Assembly: GCA_001936135.1 (NCBI GenBank)
Contig: CP012818.1
Span: forward strand, 2,046,001 to 2,110,000
From: Saccharomycopsis fibuligera x Saccharomycopsis cf. fibuligera
Lineage: Eukaryota > Ascomycota > Saccharomycetes > Ascoideales > Saccharomycopsidaceae
Length of the DNA stretch: 64,000 bases
Direction: 5' to 3'
Position 1 is the stretch's first letter. Each line of letters starts with the position of its first letter. The translations under genes were made by a program, and so were the position numbers. Shown piece after piece: positions 56,994-64,000 of the stretch. Under the pieces are notes generated by a model. The model did no database searches, had not been told where the DNA came from, and saw only the letters and a program-made list of their open reading frames with translations.

Positions 56994-58045
56994 GTTTGTT
57001 TATTTTGTTTTGTTTTTTTTGTTTTCTTCATCGCAATAGTAGATCTACGTCAACAGCAATATCTAGCTTTAGCTCGTAGTTAGCCAGAAATGTGCGTTTT
57101 ATCCAAAATCACGCTACTAGAAAAATATCTATAGCGCAATTTAAGTTTCAATATTATTCTTTGTCCCTTCTTAGTAGGCAATAGCAAACGATATCGTTAT
57201 AGCTTTCCCATTAAAATTGCAATCTCGCAGCCAGTTTTTCCGCGACGCGGGGCATTTCACTTTGACAGCGTTATCTCAAGCAGCAGCTGCGTTTCTTTTT
57301 CTTATCTGCCAACCGTTCACAGCATCCACTGGCGAGAGGGCCCTGGTATTCCCCAAGGCTTGAAACATCTTGGCTTGTTATATCCGGCTAAAGCTATCTT
57401 CCAGCTTTCGCAACGTCATGGTAATCGTATTTGTTTGCAACAATCAGACGGTAGACCGCATTGTACTATAGCCAGCGAGCTAGGTGGTGACTTAATAGCT
57501 CCGGGATCCTGTCCTGGTATCGCTATAAGCATGGGTTTGGTTATGCCTGGGATTACCAAGTATTCATAGACAAACGCACGCACACAGTCGCTTATGTCTT
57601 TTTCGTTTATTGATTTTGTTTTCGTTTTTCTTGTTGTTGTTTTCTCTTGTATTCTGTTGTTTTGTCTACTAACTAGTACGAACTAGCTTGAACTGATTTG
57701 TCTTAGAATTACAGGAAAAAGGAAATATAAATCATTGCCGCAAAACATAGGAAAGGCCCTCTTCCACTCTGCTCCTATTCTCGTTATATAAAGAACGCGT
57801 TTCTGACTACATTTTTCTCTTTGTCAAAGCTTTTGCTTGAAATACAGCTTTCTGCTGTGCACGTCAGCAGGCCATAACACCTAATACGCAATATCTTAGA
57901 ACTTGCAGTTCAATTCGGTCACATTTAGTCGGATAGTATCACCCATTACACATCAATACCATAAATCTTACGCAGAAACTTTAACCTTATAAATACACCG
58001 GCGTAACGTAACATAGCGTAACAAATTAGCACACAATATCACAAC

Positions 58046-58288
58046 ATGTTTGAATGGATGGATGAAGACGTGGTTGACCCCGACAAGCCACTTTTTGAAG
58101 AGACCGCCAAATTGTACTGTCGACTTTGCAACCAACACAAAATCAATTATTGGGAAGAGCATGTCAATTCACACATGCATAAGATGAATAAAAGATGGTA
58201 CAAGAAAACGTACTTGATCTGTTACGGGTTTCTTGCTACGGCGATCGCCGCCACGGTGACAGTGGTGGTGGTCTTGGTTTTTCTTTAG
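58046..58288 (+). CDS. 80-residue zinc-finger-like protein with a C-terminal membrane helix
   Basis: The ATG at 58046 opens MFEWMDEDVVDPDKPLFEET, an acidic start. Next comes LYCRLCNQHKINYWEEHVNS then HMHKMNKRW: a C-x2-C followed by H-x3-H spacing, like the zinc fingers that bind double-stranded RNA or U1-type proteins. The last 25 residues are hydrophobic (LICYGFLATAIAATVTVVVV then LVFL), preceded by Lys/Arg (RWYKKTY), so a single tail-anchored membrane helix with the finger in the cytosol is the likely topology. I do not recognise the family. The protein is short, but the combined Cys/His spacing and hydrophobic tail are unlikely by chance. A long divergent intergenic region lies upstream. 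Confidence 0.6.
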   Translation: MFEWMDEDVVDPDKPLFEETAKLYCRLCNQHKINYWEEHVNSHMHKMNKRWYKKTYLICYGFLATAIAATVTVVVVLVFL

Positions 58289-59015
58289 CTCTGCAGAGAA
58301 CGTGCTTTGACTCGAGCAAAATTAAGATGCTATTTGAAAGATGGCATAGGAATTTGGAACTGGGGTTTCATATCACTAACTCCTTGTTCCTTCAGCCTCC
58401 TATACTACACTGTATTTTTTTATCACTTTCTCACCGTTTCTATATTATAATTTGCTGTATTATACTGACTCCCATTACTTTGTTTGTCTGCCTCTGTTTG
58501 TCTTTTTGTTCTTTGCCATCTTGTGTCCCATCGTTTTTCATTCCTCGCCGCATGTTTACTGTCATTTATCCTTATTTCTACACTATAATCCCTTATCATC
58601 TCTTGCTATTACATACTTTCTATACTATACTTATATTTATACTATACTTCAATCTGATACAACATCTTTGCTTGTCGACTATGGCAATACTCACTCGCTG
58701 TCTTCCTATTTTGTTGTGTAAAAATATTTTCGTATGTAACTTTTTGTGCCAATCTTATCTGGCTACAGCCGTTTTACCGTTGGCATTGCCTACTGCAGTG
58801 ATGTTATTGATGATAATGATAGCAGTTTGACGAGTAATAAATTCCAGGTACCTGATGATGCTATAAATTTGTCATAGTTCTGTTCTACTAAGGATCTCAT
58901 CATAAATATCACCACACAAGACACTGTATCCAACATGTAACTCTTTTTATTATCAGCAGACTATAACAAAAACAAAATCTATATACAATTAATTTTAAAC
59001 ATCTATTTTAAACAT
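58289..59015. other. Convergent intergenic region, pyrimidine-rich
   Basis: This is 727 bases between the small zinc-finger gene and the TMEM205-like gene (minus). The plus strand is strongly T/C-rich, which produces a 211-codon hydrophobic frame (58195-58830) overlapping the real gene in another frame. I regard that frame as compositional. Repeated TATACT/CTATAC words occur near 58620-58650. Confidence 0.55.
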
Positions 59016-59546
59016 CTATTTTGGAATGAATCTCAATAATCCGTTACTCAAAACAAACCCATACCCTGTCAAAGTCACAGTATTCACAAGGTTCAACAAC
59101 AAACTCAACCCATGATATTGGCCAAATCTCTTAGTCAAGCTCTTCAACTGAGCCTTAACTTCTTCGTTATTATCAGCATCACTATCTTTCTTCAATTTTT
59201 CTTCAAGTTGCAATTTTTGTTCTTTCAAAGATTGCACATTTGGCAAAATCCACAAATAGTTCAATGCTTGAGCCACACCTGCGAGCCCAAGTAATACTAA
59301 ACTTGCACGACGCAAAGTAGGGTCGAAACTCACAGGAGTAGTCAAATATAATCCAAGAGGCACAACAGCTTGGAAAAGAAAGTATTTTGGTAAGATTAAA
59401 TTAGTGATTTTACTAAAGTCTTCACGTTTTAAATTTTTGAATTGAAGCGGAGCATTAATATAAGAATGGAAAACATTGGTGCCAAAGGCAAGTGAATATG
59501 CGAGAAGATGGTATGGAACCACGGTGCTGAAAAGTCCAAGTGCCAT
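59016..59546 (-). CDS. TMEM205-like (DUF4149) membrane protein
   Basis: This is a 176-residue protein with four hydrophobic segments: VVPYHLLAYSLAFGTNVFHS, FLFQAVVPLGLYLTT, ASLVLLGLAGVAQALNYLWI and LSLLLNLVNTVTLTGYGFVL. The TxVFHSYI and FQ..VVP patterns, the NYLWILP loop and the H-G-L/S near the last helix fit the DUF4149/TMEM205 family. A charged helical hairpin between helices 3 and 4 (EQKLQLEEKLKKDSDADNNE) contains the KRFGQYHGLS motif typical of the family. The location is probably an intracellular membrane; the molecular role is unknown, although human TMEM205 is linked to drug sensitivity. The start ATG at 59546 is the first in frame. Confidence 0.75.
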   Translation of the reverse strand: MALGLFSTVVPYHLLAYSLAFGTNVFHSYINAPLQFKNLKREDFSKITNLILPKYFLFQAVVPLGLYLTTPVSFDPTLRRASLVLLGLAGVAQALNYLWILPNVQSLKEQKLQLEEKLKKDSDADNNEEVKAQLKSLTKRFGQYHGLSLLLNLVNTVTLTGYGFVLSNGLLRFIPK

Positions 59547-61720
59547 TGCTGTTGTTATTATATATTTTTCTAAACGTCTATAGCAGACTGTTAACTATTT
59601 ATGTGAACTGATTGATTGTATGTTTCGTCAACGATGCTGTAGAAACAAGTTAGATTTCCATGTTATATTAATCAAAGGCCTATTAATCAAATCGCCCACC
59701 CCTTGAATTGCATCATTCGATGGTCGATGCGATTATTAGCGGTGCTCATAACAGTAAAAATATGCAAACCCCGGTTGAACGGGTCACTGAAACATGTTGA
59801 CATTTAAAATTTGCATAAGCCTGTTGGATTGACAAGATGGTGTAAGTTTAAAATTTTCACATCAGCTAAACAAGTGTATAAAACGGATTTACTTTTATAA
59901 ATTGAGCAGTGGACACCGTTAGGAACTAAGGTTTTTTGCTGCTCAGCTCTGTTTCCTATCTGTTCTCTACGAGCTCTAAGAAGATAAATTTGGATGATTC
60001 TTGATGCAAGATTATTAATAGCGCTAAAAGGCTTCAACTGTGCATTAATTGCAGTCGTAAGGAAGCCTTGCGCACTTAAAACATTCTATACGGCACACCA
60101 TTTAACCGTAGACGTAATATACAAAGGACAAGCCTAGTAAATTCACCCATGGGGCAGAAAAAGTCTTTTTTGTTATAACACTTAATTAAAAATATCAAAA
60201 TACTATATACATCTCAGTGGGTCCAAGACACCAAGGTATAGTGTCTATTAATCTGCGTCATGATTATTGTAGAAAAGCACTGCGAAAATGATGGTGTTTT
60301 GACTACAGTTATGGCACAATTTGTGTTGTAGATGTAGCTAAACACCACTACGATTGTTGTAAATAATTTCTCTAAAATCATTTTGCAAACAATAAGAGCC
60401 AATCCAATGCCAATTAGTAATATAGTAATGATTTTTGTATTTTATTAAAAAATCTCAATGTCACTAACTTTTTACAAAATTTTTTCAAGTTCATTTAAGC
60501 TTGAATTAAAATTTGCAACAAATTTTACTTTTTTTGTTGCTTAAGGTATCTTTATACCTAAAAGTGAAAAGGCAAGGTTCACACAACTGAATAGATTAAT
60601 CCTTATTTTGAAAAAAGAAAAACATTATTTCAATCTCACTTTTTAAGGAGTTATGTTACTAGATCAGCAGATTACAGTGTACTCTTGTAAAGAAGAAAGG
60701 TGTTCAAGCTTCATTCACGTTTAATGCAAAAGGCAAACTTAACTTTCACAAATCGTGACAAGTAATCATCAATTATTTTTAGTTTCTGTTTGATTTTTCC
60801 ATTACGAATTTTTGGAAATATAGGCAAATTGCAACCACGCCTGTGGCCCTGAATTAGACACTAAAGCAAGAAAAAAAAAAAAAATATTAACTCTCTGAGG
60901 AGCAAGACTGACTGGCTCATAAAATAACCATCTCTCATTTTGAGCAAAAGTTCATACATGACATATTCATATATTCATATATTATATTATATTGCAGGAT
61001 CACTTGAGTCGCAGACCTTTGCCGATTCTTCAAAAATTACTTCTAGCAAATTCGGCAGATGTAGCTGATGTCCAGTTAGTCAAATATTTATCACCAAATT
61101 CAGGTTTATACTTACATTTTTTTAAACAGCTGTGCAACTCGCATCCACAAACAGTTCGGTCTTGACATCTCTACTTCACATTTTCTTCTAGCCTTTCTAA
61201 TACTATTAGCTTTATCCTTTGTGAAACCATCATTAGCTTTGCCTTTAGTGGTAGATGTATCTGTTTTGCTGTACCTATTTAACACAACATTGCTTAATGT
61301 CTCAATCACCAGTGCTACATTCTATATCTATATGTGAATCCTTAATGCATCGTAAGTTCTAATAACCGTAGGAATGCGCTGTTAGGCAGTCGCCAATGTC
61401 AATATGCAAACATAAAAGATCTGCTGTAGAATAAGGGATCTAACAAATACTTTCTATTTATTAATATTTTACTATTATTAAATTTTTATTATTTTTTAAA
61501 ATCAGAACAAATAATTTATCTTTTGGAAAACTTAACAGTCATTGAGCTAATACGCAATATATAGTATATAGTATACAATATACGTACAAGTACACAATCA
61601 AAAAAAGTCAAAAACAAGGAAATAATATACACTCAAAAAAGCAAAGAAAAGTACGTACTACAAATTCCGTATTCAAATAAAGAAAAAAACAAACAAATTA
61701 CAAAACAAGAACAATCAACC
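59547..61720. other. 2.2 kb AT-rich gap with scattered protein-like fragments
   Basis: It lies between the TMEM205-like start and the RAP1 stop (both minus). Short minus-strand frames have gene-like wording but no proper start: about 59804-60037 (NNLASRIIQIYLLRARREQI) and about 61112-61335 (SIRKARRKCEVEMSRPNCLW). They may be remnants of lost genes. The final 250 bases are A-rich, as expected of a 3' UTR for RAP1 on the other strand. No RNA gene was recognised. Confidence 0.5.
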
Positions 61721-64000
61721 TCAAATACTATTTATAAACTGTTTCCGCAAATCAATTCTCTCTTCACCATGTTTCGCCAACAAATAAGCCTTATCTTCCT
61801 TGCTAACCTGCATCCGCGATAATCTAGCATCATCATCTCTAGTCCAAATTCCACTAACATTTTCTGGCGGATTTTTTCCCGTATTGATCACTAAATTTAT
61901 ATATTTGCTAACTAGAGACAAATCACCACAACAATTAGTTAAAATTTCTGTACCAAAATTTTTATTAATGCCTAGCTCGTTATGCAAAGAGTCTAATAAC
62001 AAGTCGGCTCCAGTGGTCAGGTAGTCTCTTGATACTATTTCATTTGCCTTGTTAAGAATCTTCGACAATGATAAGTGAAAGTACTCTTTAGAAAAAAATT
62101 TGGATAAGATATGTGGTTCGAGAAGTTCGCTGATTGCTAATGAGGATTGTGATTGCTTGTTAATTAATGGGATTTGAGATGGGTTGGTGCTTAGTGAGGC
62201 AAAAGTCTGTGGTGAGTCCAAGTTGCTTTCAATGTCTGGCAATGATTGCAAATCGTTTCGGCTATCGTCACCAGCCAAGAACAAATTAGCAGAATCCAAA
62301 TCGTTGCTGTGGTTAGCATAGTTGTTATTGCTGCCGCTGCTGCCGCTGCTGCTATTGTTGTTGTTATTGTTGCTGATGATATTATGGGTGCTGTTGCCAG
62401 TTGATGCAGCAGTTGTTTTCTGTCTCTTGTTTTTGTTCTGGGATGCATCAACATTATCTATGGTTCCCACTGGGCTATCCGAATCGCCAATCAATTCACT
62501 AAGATTCATATTCCCAGTCTCAATTCCATCATACCTGCTATTACTACTATTACTATTAACGTCATTATTGTTGTTATCGTTATTCTTATTATTATTACGC
62601 AGAGTTGAAGATGATGCGCCAATAGTGCGTTTAAGTTTCTTGGCACCATCCATAGCTTCCAATCTTGCTCTCGCAGTATAGTTCTTCATTGGTTGAGGTT
62701 CAGTAGATTCTCTGATACAATTTTCGTAATAGTGAATATAATTGTCAATACCGTAATGACTAGCAAATTTTCTGAAACGATCTCTCCAAGCTGCTCTTGA
62801 ATGCTGTGGTTCATCTTTTTCCATCATTTCGAAAAACTTGTTAGTAAGGCTGATTTTCTTTTCCGTCTTGTTTGTTTTGGTGCCAAACAGCACTTTACAA
62901 TGTTGGTTTATTGCTTTACAAAGCACATAATCATCCATAGCAGTAAATTTGGTTTTCACCGTCAATGGCATAGCAGCAGTAATGATATAGTTACCATTTT
63001 GGTCAGTGAGCAAATCATTATTGGTATCAGTTTTATAGACATAGCGTAAATCTTTTTGCAAATGGTTTCTGAACCGATAACGAACTGAATTACCAGTATG
63101 ACGGTCCATTTTGGCAGCAATTTCATGAAAAAGTTTATGTGTTGCACGACGACGAGGATTTTTTCTCACTTCTTCTAGAATAAACTCATCTTCGGCTTCA
63201 GTAAACCCATTCTTGTTGATGTTGATGATGGTGGTTGGTGATTCTACTCGAGCTAAAGTCATTGCCATTTCAGCATCAGTGATGCCATGGTGGTGGTTGT
63301 CGTCATGATCAACCATTTCGCCATTGTTATTGTTGTTGCTGAGAGCACCAATGTTACTGTCAGCTTCGTTATTACTTTTATCGATAGCAGCGGCAGCGGC
63401 AGCGGCAGCAGCAGCGGCAACCACAGTAGAATTGGAATCACCGTTATCCTCAGGTCTCACTCTGTAATTATCGAATGGCAACAACGCACCATGCTTAATA
63501 CAGTCAAGAATATAAGCTGGTTTCAAAGATGATCGAGTTTCATAATAATGACGCGAAACCAAGAAACCAGATCCATCCTCAACAACTTTACCACCATAGC
63601 GCTCAACTAATGCTTTAAGACTATTTCTGCCTTGCTCTTCGGGGGGCAAACAAAACCGAACAGGAGCATTCTCCGATGTGTTGTAAAAAACAGCGCTTGC
63701 TTTTAAAAGGTTGGTAGCGTATATATTGAAATGACCAATGTCGTCGCTATCGTTGCTGTTATTGCTGTTATTGCTGTTGTTGTTATTTTTATGATGGATG
63801 TTGGTGTCGTTCTGTCGTTCTGCTTGTGATGGTGGTGTTCCGGCAGCAGAGCGGAAATCATCATCATCGTCATCATTATCCTCGCCATTCTCTGCTGGCA
63901 AAGCAGCATTGACGTTACGAGAATTAGTATCATTAGCATTAGCGCTTAAATCATTGGAATCAGCATTGGAATCAGCATTGGAATCAGAATTGGAACCAGC
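61721..64000 (-). CDS. RAP1: Telomere/ribosomal-promoter binding protein Rap1 (5' end outside window)
   Basis: The frame is open from the right edge (64000) to the stop at 61721, so 759 residues are visible and the start lies beyond the window. An acidic Asn/Asp-rich lead includes three DSN units, then DIGHFNIYATNLLKASAVFY opens a BRCT domain (ERYGGKVVEDGSGFLVSRHY, then YILDCIKHGALLPF). After an Ala run and an Asn run come two Myb-type DNA-binding domains: FTEAEDEFILEEVRKNPRRR, then FTAMDDYVLCKAINQHCKV, with AWRDRFRKFASHYGIDNYI. The last 110 residues match the Rap1 C-terminal (RCT) fold: LHNELGINKNFGTEILTNCC, DLSLVSKYINLVINTGKNPP and GIWTRDDDARL, then KHGEERIDLRKQF. Rap1 caps telomeres and regulates transcription. 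As I recall, C. albicans Rap1 was described as lacking the C-terminal silencing domain, so its presence here is notable. Confidence 0.95.
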   Translation of the reverse strand, partial: AGSNSDSNADSNADSNDLSANANDTNSRNVNAALPAENGEDNDDDDDDFRSAAGTPPSQAERQNDTNIHHKNNNNSNNSNNSNDSDDIGHFNIYATNLLKASAVFYNTSENAPVRFCLPPEEQGRNSLKALVERYGGKVVEDGSGFLVSRHYYETRSSLKPAYILDCIKHGALLPFDNYRVRPEDNGDSNSTVVAAAAAAAAAAAIDKSNNEADSNIGALSNNNNNGEMVDHDDNHHHGITDAEMAMTLARVESPTTIININKNGFTEAEDEFILEEVRKNPRRRATHKLFHEIAAKMDRHTGNSVRYRFRNHLQKDLRYVYKTDTNNDLLTDQNGNYIITAAMPLTVKTKFTAMDDYVLCKAINQHCKVLFGTKTNKTEKKISLTNKFFEMMEKDEPQHSRAAWRDRFRKFASHYGIDNYIHYYENCIRESTEPQPMKNYTARARLEAMDGAKKLKRTIGASSSTLRNNNKNNDNNNNDVNSNSSNSRYDGIETGNMNLSELIGDSDSPVGTIDNVDASQNKNKRQKTTAASTGNSTHNIISNNNNNNSSSGSSGSNNNYANHSNDLDSANLFLAGDDSRNDLQSLPDIESNLDSPQTFASLSTNPSQIPLINKQSQSSLAISELLEPHILSKFFSKEYFHLSLSKILNKANEIVSRDYLTTGADLLLDSLHNELGINKNFGTEILTNCCGDLSLVSKYINLVINTGKNPPENVSGIWTRDDDARLSRMQVSKEDKAYLLAKHGEERIDLRKQFINSI
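63953..63988. repeat. 12-nt tandem repeat, 3 units, in the RAP1 N-terminus
   Basis: Three 12-nt units (the last with one change) encode repeated Asp-Ser-Asn with Ala or Ser between. They continue to the window edge in a fourth, altered unit. Confidence 0.85.

Larger units (their letters stand above)
55982..58045. other. 2.1 kb divergent intergenic region with a GC-rich patch
   Basis: It lies between RPL11 (minus) and the small zinc-finger membrane protein (plus). Positions 56140-56440 form a GC-rich patch with a gcggccgc site and TCTCTC repeats. A 28-base T-run lies at 56966-56993. The plus-strand frame at 57360-57569 has no ATG and is not supported. TATAAATA at 56865-56872 is far from either start. 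This is very long for a yeast promoter, so an unrecognised non-coding RNA or long leader is possible. Confidence 0.5.

Noticed and set aside
57360-57569. 69-codon plus-strand frame upstream of the zinc-finger microprotein
   Set aside because: It has no ATG start and no recognised motif; kept only as part of the long intergenic region.
58195-58830. 211-codon hydrophobic plus-strand frame
   Set aside because: It overlaps the 80-residue gene in another frame and is made by T/C-rich 3' DNA; hydrophobic residues are expected from such composition.
62322-62681. Leu-rich plus-strand frame within RAP1
   Set aside because: It is antisense to the Asn repeats of RAP1 (AAC/AAT read backwards gives Leu/Val codons).
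1-64000. CRISPR arrays, operons, ribosome binding sites and prophages
   Set aside because: Introns, codon use and gene content show a yeast nuclear chromosome; none of these structures was seen.

Overview
This window looks like nuclear chromosome from a budding yeast of the CTG-Ser (Candida/Lodderomyces/Debaryomyces) clade. The genes are compact and mostly intron-poor. The introns present are short or sit right after the start codon, with GTATGT or GTAAGT donors and TACTAAC-like branch points. Leucine is read by TTG, TTA, CTC, CTA and CTT while CTG is nearly absent, even in the GC-rich half of GLC3. CTG should therefore probably be read as serine; protein descriptions here use the standard code. 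Many long Glu, Gln and Asn runs and long A/T homopolymers recall Lodderomyces elongisporus, but the species call is only a guess.

Layout. Positions 1 to about 7,000 form a GC-rich block. It holds the start of an unknown Ser/Asp-rich gene, an Nrg-type C2H2 zinc-finger gene and the 5' part of GLC3 (glycogen branching enzyme). The base composition changes inside GLC3. An AT-rich island at about 2.2-3.1 kb interrupts this block. From 8 to 30 kb come two small secreted Kex2-type precursors, a large J-domain protein, a secreted Vps62-like protein, ECM1, a spliced secreted GH3 beta-glucosidase, GCD6, an unidentified mitochondrial membrane protein and a spliced NCBP3-like RNA-binding protein. From 30 to 50 kb come SPT10, NMD2/UPF2, PTA1, DOT5, GAB1, SMX3 (spliced), a gap with decayed coding sequence, CNX1 and an aldo-keto reductase. 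From 50 to 64 kb come a PCI/CSN3-like protein, RPL11 (spliced after its ATG), a tiny zinc-finger plus membrane-helix protein, a TMEM205-like membrane protein and RAP1, which runs off the right edge.

The genes are ordinary yeast housekeeping genes with no operon logic. Several belong to shared processes: RNA processing and decay (PTA1, SMX3, NMD2, the NCBP3-like gene), chromatin and telomeres (SPT10, DOT5, RAP1), translation and ribosome assembly (GCD6, ECM1, RPL11), and the secretory pathway (CNX1, GAB1, the Vps62-like gene, the GH3 enzyme). ECM1 carries a textbook ribosome-biogenesis promoter. No tRNA, rRNA, CRISPR array or intact transposon was recognised. I found no convincing evidence of a wholly new multi-gene system. 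The best leads are the compositional step inside GLC3, the AT-rich island, the Kex2-type precursor peptides, the zinc-finger plus membrane-helix microprotein, and a uORF whose stop overlaps the next start.
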